Assembly: GCA_020696345.1 (NCBI GenBank) | Contig: JAEHCK010000002.1 | Location: 1 to 64,000 of the forward strand | Length of the DNA: 64,000 nucleotides | From: Thermoplasmata archaeon | GTDB lineage: Archaea > Thermoplasmatota > Penumbrarchaeia > JAEHCK01 | Reading direction: 5' to 3' | Shown: piece after piece, positions 34,501-43,771 of the stretch | Layout: each line of letters opens with the position of its first letter | How positions within the stretch are numbered: the stretch's first letter is position 1 | Notes under the pieces: model-generated | Database searches by the model: none | The model's input: only the letters and a program-made list of their open reading frames with translations | Told to the model about the DNA's origin: nothing | Program-made: the position numbers and the translations under genes

Positions 34501-36126
34501 GGTCCAATTGATGCCATCCTCGGTATAACGGATCACGATATCGTAATCAGTGCCATTGGTGATATTTGTATTTCGCGTTCGCCAGATACAATACAACCTG
34601 TTCTTACTTGTCACCGGGTCGGTATAAGATATCAATCGCGGATCTTCATCGGGTATGGAGGCTTGTTGGCCTTTGGCACCGTCGGGTGTGTCACCTTTAG
34701 GTGTCATCTCGATGAAATCACTCCAATTCTCGCCATCTTTTGAATATCTGTAAACTAGGTCCCAATCATATTTGGTCTCAACATCTACTCGCTTTGTCCA
34801 ATTGCCTGATTCATTCACATATCTCGGACCATTGGTTTCCCACATGGCAAATAGTGTGTTGTTCCAAACGGTCAGCGATGGTGCAAAATCCATATCCCAC
34901 CATCTATCCCCAGCGGTCAGGTCAAAACCGTTTGACCAATCACCGTCATCACCTGTATCACTGCTGGAGATGATGATATCTCCGCGGTTGCTCCAGTGCC
35001 ACCAACTAACATTCCATTCATAATTATTATGCGTCGTATTCCCAGTGTTATTTGACATCCAGATACAGTATATTTTATTTTTGAACTCCACCGCATTTGG
35101 TCTTTGGTCGGTTATCGCCCAGGGACGGATCTCTGTGTCACTGATATCGCTGTCGTTATTTTTCGTATAATTTTCCTCATTTGCATTGTTGGTAGGATGT
35201 GTTATCTCTACATAAGGATCCCAGCCTGAACTTGGATCATACCACCGGGCAACTATATCACGATCCGTACCGTTTGTAAGACCGCCAGACCAGGTAACGC
35301 CATCAAAATTTGGGTAATTATAAAAGCTCATTGAGCCCCAGAATACGCCCATGCGACCATCGAATTCAACAACATATGGATGGAAATCGCCGGCTAAGTG
35401 TGTTAATCCAGCTGAAGAGGGATATGGCACACAGGTGTCTGGTGACGGGGTAAGCTCCATTGATTTCTGCAGCCAATTCACACCATCGGTGGTATAATTA
35501 TATGAAATATCTGCATCTGATTCGCTGGTTTGTGTACTGTTATAATCTCGATAGAACACCCATAACCTGTTCTGGAACACGAATGGCATGGGATCCTGGT
35601 TCCAAGTTGCGTAATCTGGCAAGTTCAACTCGGTAATGCCTGGTTCCCAATGATCATATTCATAAGCCGTAATTTTAGTAGATGCACTGCTCACATCTGC
35701 ATCTACAGGTAAAAGGAACGATAATGTGTCATTGTACCCATCACTATCATAAGTGAGGTTCACACGTACTTGACTATTAGAGAAATATCTCTGGTTGCCA
35801 AACGCACCATGACCCGTGCCCTGGTAGGCCCAATCGATCGGTAAAACTTCACCTAATTTCATCTCGATATTTTCTGGATACACACCATTATCATTCGCCA
35901 AGGTGGTGAAATTTACTGTCATCTTTGTAACATTTGCATCTGCGGGTATCTTTAAATATTTCACACCTGTACCGGGGAAATCAATAATCATATCGGCCGA
36001 GCCATCGGAAAACTTTGAAACGACTTTTCCCTCTGATTGTGGCATAAATAAAAACATATTCGTAAATGCTGACAAGACAAACACTAACAACAATATTACT
36101 GTAAAAATTTTGGACCGAGTCTTCAT
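31594..36126 (-). CDS. Large surface protein with sialidase-like propeller and Ig-like domains
   Basis: About 1510 aa from the ATG at 36126, chosen because GGGTGAT lies five bases before it; the open frame runs on to 36171. Signal segment IFTVILLLVFVLSAFTN. The first 700 residues contain repeated FNNKLYVVWRRE-, WNNTLFAMWETNG- and FKNKIYCIWMSNN-type strands with Trp-Ser/Asp loops, like exo-sialidase/BNR propellers. Ig- or fibronectin-like domains follow to about residue 1370, then a membrane helix (IAIGIFIIIIIIVVIIAVLV) and a Pro-rich cytoplasmic tail of about 100 residues (LPPGGSAAAAPAKPTTPPTA). I see no clear catalytic residues. It is likely an adhesin or envelope protein. Confidence 0.75.
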   Translation of the reverse strand: MKTRSKIFTVILLLVFVLSAFTNMFLFMPQSEGKVVSKFSDGSADMIIDFPGTGVKYLKIPADANVTKMTVNFTTLANDNGVYPENIEMKLGEVLPIDWAYQGTGHGAFGNQRYFSNSQVRVNLTYDSDGYNDTLSFLLPVDADVSSASTKITAYEYDHWEPGITELNLPDYATWNQDPMPFVFQNRLWVFYRDYNSTQTSESDADISYNYTTDGVNWLQKSMELTPSPDTCVPYPSSAGLTHLAGDFHPYVVEFDGRMGVFWGSMSFYNYPNFDGVTWSGGLTNGTDRDIVARWYDPSSGWDPYVEITHPTNNANEENYTKNNDSDISDTEIRPWAITDQRPNAVEFKNKIYCIWMSNNTGNTTHNNYEWNVSWWHWSNRGDIIISSSDTGDDGDWSNGFDLTAGDRWWDMDFAPSLTVWNNTLFAMWETNGPRYVNESGNWTKRVDVETKYDWDLVYRYSKDGENWSDFIEMTPKGDTPDGAKGQQASIPDEDPRLISYTDPVTSKNRLYCIWRTRNTNITNGTDYDIVIRYTEDGINWTDPVELTDPETNGGYDNKPELTIFNNKLYVVWRREQGERWADNPDGDIVTRHWDGNEWSVRQDVSPFDGDGVGRDDFYANSIVFNNKFYVVWCTRNSGKGWTDGTDADVVIRSMIPSDMPITTRIGIKEDAANTKWLMAEKDLTKSNPSTKLVSSFKDTIRELLDDEQFVANNLWLDDFGNEMVKFNLDVKIGEPGRIRFDDLNIWYNCTLNVGDGETVSPEVTSNPFRQKLNNYIKEHQDKVDENGDIPIKLEVQCPTEGRVKIHDIFLEYNQVPTLKLLNPDKDTGLTLDDVTGEYTITWDDSDVDDNADISLYYHQGKFKKYSGTLITDTIKEDDSPNSYTWVFDEDELPDEEYSIFGVITDGVSTIYSYAPGSLDILWKKPEPPNIRITAPRSTKYIGHVLFSIEWEDSGTEAALDDGAKIYLYHSNSFVNNLSENANSIQIDINGDGQRNQNDYIYANDDGSKGQFIWDITHLTYGVHYYIVGVIDDGFNQEVLDCSDRSLIRSILDPPYDFKVESGKSIIPDEWETHSIKPELSWMHISNDYQFTISVWEGHNRSGRKIFEAEEISRKSIEILDENLSTTLQYGTTYYAEVFALGKGTRSGFKNITFTVVNNIPEVPEVIIVPSMPTSKTPLECLEPAQKVDLDGDHLTFTYRWLMNDNTQDRFEDIRTIPADVTTRGDVWTVEITPFDGIEFGPIGKTSVVIQNSLPDIDIENPTKNGEYFADKSLNIYTTQPYPLDPDGDEITVKWYLDLDDPKNITKLAQGTEEDKLLDSGGDEKLKFEHTFSQGTYNLTLFVQDGGIGPNGAPGIVDTIRFKVKHAEDDGEKSTSQESTATIAIGIFIIIIIIVVIIAVLVILRKRKPKTERESLYGKDKGLKPGEAYEVEDDASYFGDDLDRKGVSSLESGPVSGGQALPPETPETSAIEGTPKQPQLPPGGSAAAAPAKPTTPPTAPPTAQKIEPKK

Positions 36127-36306
36127 GGGATCACCCATAATTTGGCTTTTAAATTGATAATAAACAACCACTTAATATAGTTTGTGCATTCATATAATTA
36201 TTTTAAAGTGATGGTTCATTAAATTTCTATTACACTTTTCTCCTTATTTATATGTAGTGTATTCATGTGCTAAATTGTAACATTATGTCATTTTTCATGT
36301 CATGTT

Positions 36307-37266
36307 TCACTTCATTTTACTGCCAACAAGTACAAAATGCGCGATTAACGCCTCAAGCTGGATACGTTCATTGCTTCCCTCGACCAACCTGAATTCCACA
36401 TTACCTATCTGGTCCACAAGTTCAACTTTGGTGATATCTGGGATATCGAGATTGAACACTTCATGATGTATTTGTCGAATGATATCTTCACCCGAAAGGC
36501 CGTAGTTTATCAATAATTTATCCAAATGCTCCCTGGCCTTTAAAAAGTTGCTGGTAAGCGCCAAGTGCAACAACTCCTGAACATCTTCCGGGCGTGCCGT
36601 AGCAGAAGATTTGTATAAAATTTCATCGGTGATCTCAGAGCTCAGTACGGCACCGACCTGAAGGGCATTGATTGCCTTTCGCATATCACCACGGGCTACA
36701 TATAAAAGTGCGGTATATCCATCTTCCGTGATCTTCAGACCCTCTTGAACCGCTATTTGCCCCATATATTTCTTAATGTCATCTTTGAGTAATGACCGAA
36801 ATCTAAAAACTGCACATCTGGATTGTATAGGCTCGATGATCTTGCTACTGTAATTACATGACAAGATAAATCTACAGGTACCTGAGTACCGTTCCATTGT
36901 ACGGCGCAATGCTGCCTGTGCCTCGGGGGTTAGAGCGTCTGCCTCATCAAGGAAAATGATCTTGAACTGCATTTTGCCTATGGGTTGTGTGCGGGCGAAC
37001 TCCTTGATCTTTGTCCGCACAACGGTAATCCCGCGTTCATCAGAGGCGTTAAGTTCGTGAAAGTTCTGCAGCCACACCTCGCCATAAAATTCGTGTGCAA
37101 GTGCAAGCGCACTAGTGGTCTTGCCAGTACCCGGAGGACCTGCGAATAATAGATGGGGTAGATTGCCTGTGGATATATACGCTATAAGCCGTTCCGTGAT
37201 TTCGGTCTGACCTACTATTTCGTCCAGTTTCTTTGGTCTGTATTTTTCTGCCCAGATCGCTTTCAT
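36307..37266 (-). CDS. rfcS: Replication factor C small subunit
   Basis: 319 aa. The N terminus is WAEKYRPKKLDEIVGQ. Walker A is FAGPPGTGKTTSALAL (G43-T50), Walker B is IIFLDEADALTPEAQAALRR, and the arginine-finger SRC motif is PIQSRCAVFRFR. This is the AAA+ clamp-loader subunit that, with the large subunit, opens the PCNA ring onto primed DNA. The length is that of archaeal RfcS proteins. GGGGAG lies just before the ATG. It is a single gene between two surface-protein genes, with no other replication gene in the window. Confidence 0.95.
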   Translation of the reverse strand: MKAIWAEKYRPKKLDEIVGQTEITERLIAYISTGNLPHLLFAGPPGTGKTTSALALAHEFYGEVWLQNFHELNASDERGITVVRTKIKEFARTQPIGKMQFKIIFLDEADALTPEAQAALRRTMERYSGTCRFILSCNYSSKIIEPIQSRCAVFRFRSLLKDDIKKYMGQIAVQEGLKITEDGYTALLYVARGDMRKAINALQVGAVLSSEITDEILYKSSATARPEDVQELLHLALTSNFLKAREHLDKLLINYGLSGEDIIRQIHHEVFNLDIPDITKVELVDQIGNVEFRLVEGSNERIQLEALIAHFVLVGSKMK

Positions 37267-37672
37267 GCGCTCCCCTGTAAATTGGTAGTAAAATTGATTA
37301 ATAACATTCTATTCTAAATAGTTTACCTAAGGGTGATTAAAAGTATAATTATATTTCAATTATAAAATAATATTGAGAAAATTTTATTAGTTTGAATTAC
37401 ATATCCATTTTTCCATTTAAATTAAGATTCAATTAAGAAATTAATATATTTCACATCGGATCCCCCACGGTTCAAAATTAATTAATAAATACCCCTCGGT
37501 AATGGCGTTTAAGATTCGATTTCAAGTTCATAATGAAGGCGATCTATCTTCTTTCGTAATTAATAATAATTAAATACTACAAAATATTATCAATATTTAT
37601 CAATAGTAGTAGAAAATATGGATATGAAATATCCAAACCTCGCTATAAAGCACTTATTAAAAACCGCACAAG
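37267..37672. other. AT-rich divergent spacer
   Basis: Over 400 bases separate rfcS and the GLTNG-repeat protein. I see promoter-like AT blocks (ttatatttcaattata near 37348, and tatttatcaatag near 37597) but no ORF, RNA gene or strong repeat. Confidence 0.4.
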
Positions 37673-37688
37673 GGGAGGAGGTTATTTG

Positions 37689-40600
37689 ATGAGATTAAAT
37701 TCAAGTGTGGGTAACACCCAGCTGAACATCCCTAAAAACTTTTCAATTGGACCTAGGAAGCAATGTAAGAACCAAAATAGCCTCATTGTGTGTAATGATC
37801 TTTCAAAGATTGATAAGCTTAGAAGACACAATCTCAATGGTATTCCGACCAAACAGGGTTTAACTAATTGTGCTGGTCTGACCAATGGCAGCGGCCTGAC
37901 TAATGGAAATGGATTAACCAACGGCAGCGGCCTGACCAATGGTAACGGCCTTACTAATGGAAATGGATTAACTAACGGCAACGGTTTGACCAACGGCAAC
38001 GGCCTTACTAATGGAAATGGTCTTACACTCCGGCACATGATAATTCATAAACGAAGACATAAAGAGTCAGTAAAACTGTTTAACCGCAGAAAAAGAATAA
38101 TTAATGTGTTGGTTGCTATAATATTGATATTAATACCTATTGGCATCTATTTAATAGATTATCAAAATACTGATAGTGGAATAGTGATAGATGGAAATTT
38201 TCAGGACTGGAACGAAATAGAAGAGATCGATGATCGCGAAGATGACCAACTTTATCACCCCAATATTAATATTGTTAAGTGTAAAATGGTTAAAAACGAT
38301 AACAGGATTTCCTTTTTTATTAGAGTTAAAGGAAGGATATTAGAGGGTAGCCAGGCCGAAGAAGGCGAACCTTATACCGACACGGTTAGAATATTTATAG
38401 ATAATGATGCAAATTCAAATACGGGGTATATGATCAATGGCTTGGGTGCGGATTACTTAATAGAGATCCATGGTAAAGCCGGCCGGCCAATTTTTTCATC
38501 TCTGGCGAAATTTGATCCGCAATATGAAACAACAAAATATCGTAAACAGACCGATTGGAACGCATGGAAAATTATACAGACACCACAAGTTGCCGCCAGC
38601 ACAAATCGACTTGAAACTCAAATAATACTGCCCGACATTAACAATAATAATGCATATCCTAATTCTAAAGTGAATCAAGATCAGGTGTATGCATATGTCC
38701 AAGTGGCGGGTGCAAACGGTGATGAAGACTTTTCTGATTATATTATAAATAATATCCCGAATCGCTTGGTAGTAACCCAAAATAGCCTCGCACCTAACAA
38801 TCTAACCGAGCATGTCTCCGAGGTACTGGAAGTGAAATTTGAAGCTATTGGGAAAGATATTCAAGTAAATTCGATCTTCTTTACCCATGAAGGTGCGGGT
38901 AATTTAATAAGCGATTGGAAACCCACTATCATTAAAAAAGATACGATTTTAAAATATATTGCACGATTAGATGTGAGCTCATCAAAAACCGCGGACTTTG
39001 CTAGTGTGCGAATAGATTCGCCAAATGATATCTTGTTGTCAGACAATGTGCCAATTACACTCCATGGAACTGGTATGGCGGCTTACATACGTGCACCACC
39101 TAAAGAGATCATGATCGACGGTGCGTTCGGCGATTGGCAGGATATTGAGCCCGAAACGGACATACTAAATGATGACTCGGTGAATGGCAATTCCAATATA
39201 GATATTACAGATTATTATAGCATTAAAATGAAAGATAAATTATCATTTTATTTAAAAGTTGATGGCACTATGATGAAGGGTTCGAAGATCCTGGCCTCAC
39301 CATTTCTTCTACCCAAGTCAACACCAGACATAAAAATCAATATTGAAGAAATAAAAACACATTCTGAGAATAGCTCCAATGTATTTTCAGAACTGCCTGA
39401 ATTAATTGGTTTCGATATTGCATATATCTTCATAGATACCGATCGAAACCCGGTCACGGGAAATACTTTGGACCTGCCAATTGGCGCCGAATATATGGTT
39501 AAAATATTGGGTCTGGATGGAAAAATAATAGCTCGCGAGTTATATAAATATGAACCATCGGAAAGTGCCGATCATGATTGGGAGAAATTGGAGGAAGTGA
39601 AAGTATTTGCGGCTACAGATGCCAAACAACTTGAAGCACAAATTTCAACTGAAACGTTTATGGATCTTTCATCTTCGATCGAGGACATTAACGTGTATTT
39701 TATAATGACGGACTGGCAAAAAAACAAGGATGAGACGACGAGCCTTCAAGTGACCAAAAACATTCCGAATGAGGCCGAATGGTTAGCATCATGGTTATCC
39801 GATCAAGATACAAACAAAATTGATACTCTTGAAGGTACAAGAGGTTGGCCTTCAACAACTTTAGATAGCATAGGTACTGTGGGATTGCACACATCAATTG
39901 TGCTTGATAATAGTAATGATCCACATATTTGTTACTATAATTCTTCCGACAGTGCATTAAAATATGTTTATTGGGACGCTGGGCCCATGAAATGGAGCAA
40001 TACAACTGTTGATGGAAATGGCATGACATACGATGTTGGAATGTACGCATCTATGGCATTAGACGGTGCCAATAATCCGCATATCAGCTATTATAATGTT
40101 ACTGGCACTAGTTTGAAATATGCTCATTGGGACCCTGGGCTGATGAAATGGATCATTGAAACTATCGATGGTGCGGGTGTGAACGATGTTGGAATGTACA
40201 CATCTATAGCAATGGACAATGTAGATATGCCACATATCAGCTATTATAATTCTACCAAGAATACTTTGAAATATGCATATAATAACAGCGGGGTTTGGAG
40301 CGTTGAAACTGTAGATGGTGGTGCAGGTGCGGGTGGGGACGATGTTGGAAAGTACACATCTATAGCATTAGACATCTTAAATATGCCACATATCAGCTAT
40401 TATAATGTATCTAGCGCAGCTTTGTTATATGCATATAATAACAGCGGGATTTGGAGCTTTGATACTGTAGACGACAATGGTTACAATGTGGGTATGTACA
40501 CATCAATAGCATTAGACGGCAGCAATAAGCCACATATCAGCTATTATAACGTAAGTGATACAGCTTTGAAATATGCCAACAATATCACAGGGACATGGAG

Positions 40601-40985
40601 CAATGAAACTATAGATGGAAATGGCACGACATACAATGTTGGAATGTACACATCCATAGGCTTTGACCAAGGAGGTATTTTACCATTTATTAGCTATTAT
40701 AATGTAACCGGCGGCGATCTACAATGTGCGATTAATAACCTTATAAGTTGGTCCATAACAACTGTTGATACCGGGGGTGATGTTGGACAATACACATCTA
40801 TTGACATTGATGGCTCTAACATTCATATAAGTTATTTTGATGTAACAAATGGAGATCTTAAGTATTGTAACAATATTCCTGAGTATCAAACACTTGTTCT
40901 TCCAATATTTATATTCTTGATTTTCATTGCAACGTTTTGGTCTAAAAAGAGATCTGGATCCAGATCCAGTAAGGGGGTGATTTAA
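37689..40985 (+). CDS. Membrane protein: cytoplasmic GLTNG repeats, CBM9/DOMON-like domains and a propeller
   Basis: About 1098 aa. The ATG at 37689 follows GGGGAGGAGGT (37671-37681). Residues about 60-115 are tandem GLTNGNGLTNGSG repeats; they precede the first membrane helix (about 137-157), so they should be cytoplasmic. Two copies of a beta-sandwich domain follow, each opening VIDGNFQDWNEIE or MIDGAFGDWQDIE, like CBM9/DOMON-type sugar- or haem-binding folds. Residues about 720-1065 hold at least six repeats of VGMYTSIALDGSNKPHISYY type, probably a beta-propeller. A last helix (LPIFIFLIFIATFW) and a short basic tail end the protein. GLTNG-type repeats are familiar to me from Thermoplasmatota proteins. 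It is the first of two genes in an operon. Confidence 0.75.
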   Translation: MRLNSSVGNTQLNIPKNFSIGPRKQCKNQNSLIVCNDLSKIDKLRRHNLNGIPTKQGLTNCAGLTNGSGLTNGNGLTNGSGLTNGNGLTNGNGLTNGNGLTNGNGLTNGNGLTLRHMIIHKRRHKESVKLFNRRKRIINVLVAIILILIPIGIYLIDYQNTDSGIVIDGNFQDWNEIEEIDDREDDQLYHPNINIVKCKMVKNDNRISFFIRVKGRILEGSQAEEGEPYTDTVRIFIDNDANSNTGYMINGLGADYLIEIHGKAGRPIFSSLAKFDPQYETTKYRKQTDWNAWKIIQTPQVAASTNRLETQIILPDINNNNAYPNSKVNQDQVYAYVQVAGANGDEDFSDYIINNIPNRLVVTQNSLAPNNLTEHVSEVLEVKFEAIGKDIQVNSIFFTHEGAGNLISDWKPTIIKKDTILKYIARLDVSSSKTADFASVRIDSPNDILLSDNVPITLHGTGMAAYIRAPPKEIMIDGAFGDWQDIEPETDILNDDSVNGNSNIDITDYYSIKMKDKLSFYLKVDGTMMKGSKILASPFLLPKSTPDIKINIEEIKTHSENSSNVFSELPELIGFDIAYIFIDTDRNPVTGNTLDLPIGAEYMVKILGLDGKIIARELYKYEPSESADHDWEKLEEVKVFAATDAKQLEAQISTETFMDLSSSIEDINVYFIMTDWQKNKDETTSLQVTKNIPNEAEWLASWLSDQDTNKIDTLEGTRGWPSTTLDSIGTVGLHTSIVLDNSNDPHICYYNSSDSALKYVYWDAGPMKWSNTTVDGNGMTYDVGMYASMALDGANNPHISYYNVTGTSLKYAHWDPGLMKWIIETIDGAGVNDVGMYTSIAMDNVDMPHISYYNSTKNTLKYAYNNSGVWSVETVDGGAGAGGDDVGKYTSIALDILNMPHISYYNVSSAALLYAYNNSGIWSFDTVDDNGYNVGMYTSIALDGSNKPHISYYNVSDTALKYANNITGTWSNETIDGNGTTYNVGMYTSIGFDQGGILPFISYYNVTGGDLQCAINNLISWSITTVDTGGDVGQYTSIDIDGSNIHISYFDVTNGDLKYCNNIPEYQTLVLPIFIFLIFIATFWSKKRSGSRSSKGVI

Positions 40986-40986
40986 T

Positions 40987-42768
40987 ATGACTAAAATATT
41001 ATTCCGTAATAAAATATTTATCATTTGCTTCGCTTTATATCTCACTTTTATTCTGTTATCCATGGTTCCGTATATTGCCGAACATGAGATAAGTAGAGGT
41101 AAGATCACCGCTGGCGTATATGAATCACATTTGGTATTCCCCGAAGATGGCCAATACGGTCATTACGAAAGTGTGATCTTGAAAGACAAGGCAAAGACTG
41201 GAAAGATCGATCTGAGGTATGTATACGAAACCCATACCTTACATGTGGATAATGTAGAGAACATTAAGGAACTGGTAATTGATTCGCAATTGATGTATCA
41301 AAATAAATATAAGGAAGTGCTTGGAAGCAATCCAGCTTTTTCGAATCCTGATTATTATAAAACTTATTTTGAAGAAACAAATAACGGCGAATTTACGGTT
41401 ATTATAGATACGGACACGCCCATGGATAAGCTACAAATTCTCGATGTGCCGCTACCCAACAAGGTTTTAGTTAATTATCTGGCCATTGAAGAGGATTGGT
41501 GGAATAATCAGACCCAGTACTATACAAAATTTGGAAATGACATTGTAATAGATTATATTCCCGAAGGAAGTACGACCGTTAGCTTTTATTTCCAAAAAGA
41601 AGGAATGGGTAAGAATCCCAATGCTTATTTTACAGCGAGCAAATATGTGGCCCTTGCTAACGAAGATATATCTTTCAATGCCACAGGGTCCTTTGATGAA
41701 GAGGGGTATATCGTGGATTTTATCTGGGACTGGGGCGATGGTGTTAAAGTATCAGGTAAAATTATGAAATACTCTTATTCGAAATTGGGTAATTATATAG
41801 TTACCCTAACAGTGCGAGATAATGATAATCTGGGAGATACTTTTTCAAGAAACATATCGATAGTCCAATCAGATACCGATACGGATGGTGATGGAGTACC
41901 TGATCTTACAGACCCTAATCCGGAGATCAAATTGGATACAGATGGCGACGGGTTATATGATGACTTTGAAACTGTGATAAGTAAATCGGATGTAAATAAA
42001 AAAGATACGGACAATGATGGGTGGGATGATGATATTGAATATGAAAAAGGAACCGACCCAAACAATCGAAAAAGTTATCCAGCAGAAAAAAAAGACCCTG
42101 GCCAAGATGGTTTAGACGCTGCGGCCATAACTAGTCTTGGTGCCATTGCTGCGATCGTTATAATTTTGATAATAATTATTTTACTACTTTTGAAAAAGCG
42201 GAAGAAAGGTGAAGGATCAGAAGAAGAAGAAATTCCAACAAAAAAGCCTTCAGACCAACAATTAGATCACGGCGCAGCACCTAAAACGCATTACACTCAC
42301 ACGGTGCCGGAGGCGCCAGAGACAATGACTCTTGAGAGGAAATTACACGTTAAACAACCGTCATTATCACCTTCACCCGTAATGCATCCGACCACCAAAC
42401 CATCAACTACCACACCGCATGTATTTTTACCGCCCGAAGATGACAGCGGGGAGGTTCCAAATACCCAATTTAATCAACTTGGTTATTTATCAGATGTGAA
42501 AAAACCCGAAAAAACAGGGGCGGTTAAAGAGCCAGCCATTATGAAACCCAGTAAAATAAAAGGAATTAAATCTAAGAGGAACCCCAAAGAAGATACGATC
42601 CAACTATATATCTTAATGATCGGTATTAACAAACCAGTAGCCACAGCAATATATGATGCAGGTTACACCTCATTATTGAAACTTGAAAAAGCAAATGAAA
42701 AGGATGTAATGAAAATAAAAGGCATTGGCCCTAAAATTGCTAAGCAAATCAAAAAAACATTTAAGTAA
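40987..42768 (+). CDS. Membrane protein: PKD domain, calcium repeats and a cytoplasmic helix-hairpin-helix end
   Basis: 593 aa. An N-terminal anchor (about 9-29) is followed by an outside region. A PKD domain lies at about 215-295 (FIWDWGDGVKVSGK), then TSP3-type calcium repeats at about 298-360 (DTDGDGVPDLTDPNP, DTDNDGWDDDIEYEKGTDPN). After a second membrane helix (about 378-396) comes a Pro/Lys-rich linker. The last 60 residues fold as helix-hairpin-helix (GYTSLLKLEKANEKDVMKIK, then GIGPKIAKQIKKTF), a DNA-binding or protein-binding motif. It starts one base after the stop of the previous gene, so the two form an operon. A DNA-binding type tail on a surface protein is unusual. Confidence 0.78.
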   Translation: MTKILFRNKIFIICFALYLTFILLSMVPYIAEHEISRGKITAGVYESHLVFPEDGQYGHYESVILKDKAKTGKIDLRYVYETHTLHVDNVENIKELVIDSQLMYQNKYKEVLGSNPAFSNPDYYKTYFEETNNGEFTVIIDTDTPMDKLQILDVPLPNKVLVNYLAIEEDWWNNQTQYYTKFGNDIVIDYIPEGSTTVSFYFQKEGMGKNPNAYFTASKYVALANEDISFNATGSFDEEGYIVDFIWDWGDGVKVSGKIMKYSYSKLGNYIVTLTVRDNDNLGDTFSRNISIVQSDTDTDGDGVPDLTDPNPEIKLDTDGDGLYDDFETVISKSDVNKKDTDNDGWDDDIEYEKGTDPNNRKSYPAEKKDPGQDGLDAAAITSLGAIAAIVIILIIIILLLLKKRKKGEGSEEEEIPTKKPSDQQLDHGAAPKTHYTHTVPEAPETMTLERKLHVKQPSLSPSPVMHPTTKPSTTTPHVFLPPEDDSGEVPNTQFNQLGYLSDVKKPEKTGAVKEPAIMKPSKIKGIKSKRNPKEDTIQLYILMIGINKPVATAIYDAGYTSLLKLEKANEKDVMKIKGIGPKIAKQIKKTFK

Positions 42769-42811
42769 TAAATTAAACAAATGGTTTTAGCATTGAATAA
42801 TTCAAAATCAC

Positions 42812-43762
42812 ATGAGCTTGGTTTTTGTTTTTAGAGGAATCAGATTGGATTATGACTTGGGAATAATTGGTGCAGGTCCGGCCGGCCTTTCTGCGGCCAT
42901 TTATGGCAAGCGCGCCGGGCTGGAAGTGGTGATATTAGACAAGTCTTTTGGTGGCGGGACGGTTACGATCAACCCCGTGATCGAGAACTATTTGGGATTT
43001 GATAGTATCACTGGTGCGGAGCTGGCTGCACGTATGCGTGACCACGCCGAGAAATATGTAAAGATAAACATGAGTGAACACGTTACTCAACTAGAGGTGA
43101 TTAATGACCGAATAAAAATAACAACCGATAAAGCTACATACAGGGTTGGTGCGGTCGTAATCGCAACAGGCTCAGAATATCGCCGGTTAAATGTAAGGGG
43201 CGAAGGTAAGTTCCTTGGTCGTGGTGTTTCGTATTGTGCTACATGTGACGGGCCGTTCTTTAAAAATAAGCGTGTTGCAGTGGTAGGTGGCGGGAACAGT
43301 GCGGCAGTTGAAGCGCTTTACCTCAAGGGTTTGACAGATGATCTCTTTTTAATACATCGTCGCGACCAACTACGCGCTGAAGATATATATGTTAACCAGC
43401 TCAAGAAAAATAATATTGATATAATTTTTAGTTCAACGGTGGAAGAGATTTATGGTGATGAGGTATTAAAAGGTGTGAAATTACATAATAACAGTGATGA
43501 TAAAATGTCCGAGCTTGCGTTGGATGGGATTTTTATTTCAATCGGAAACATGCCCCAGTCTGAGATCGTAAAGATCCTCGGTGTTGAACTGGATAAAAGT
43601 GGATATATTAAGGTTAATAATAAAATGATGACAAATATTAACCGTATATTTGCCGTTGGTGATGTTATCGGCGGTATACGGCAGATCTCAACTTCAGTTG
43701 CCGAGGGGGCCACGGCCGCACTTAATAGTCTGGAGTTATTAGGTAGAAAATATCCGTTTTAA
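42812..43762 (+). CDS. trxB: Thioredoxin reductase-type flavoprotein
   Basis: 316 aa; the first 12 residues before LDYDLGIIGAGPAGL are doubtful, and the true start may be the TTG there. FAD motif GAGPAGLSAAIYGKRAG, NADPH motif VVGGGNSAAVEALYL and redox-active CATCDG (Cys142, Cys145) are all present, as is the C-terminal FAVGDVIGGIRQISTSVAEG. It transfers electrons from NAD(P)H to a thioredoxin-like partner in the cytoplasm. No thioredoxin gene adjoins it. It ends ten bases before the convergent nadE gene. Confidence 0.93.
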   Translation: MSLVFVFRGIRLDYDLGIIGAGPAGLSAAIYGKRAGLEVVILDKSFGGGTVTINPVIENYLGFDSITGAELAARMRDHAEKYVKINMSEHVTQLEVINDRIKITTDKATYRVGAVVIATGSEYRRLNVRGEGKFLGRGVSYCATCDGPFFKNKRVAVVGGGNSAAVEALYLKGLTDDLFLIHRRDQLRAEDIYVNQLKKNNIDIIFSSTVEEIYGDEVLKGVKLHNNSDDKMSELALDGIFISIGNMPQSEIVKILGVELDKSGYIKVNNKMMTNINRIFAVGDVIGGIRQISTSVAEGATAALNSLELLGRKYPF

Positions 43763-43771
43763 TGATCACGA

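Noticed and set aside
37682..38038. Minus-strand ORF of PLVRPLPLVKP repeats
   Set aside because: It is the complement of the GLTNG repeat coding sequence, which has a strong ribosome site.
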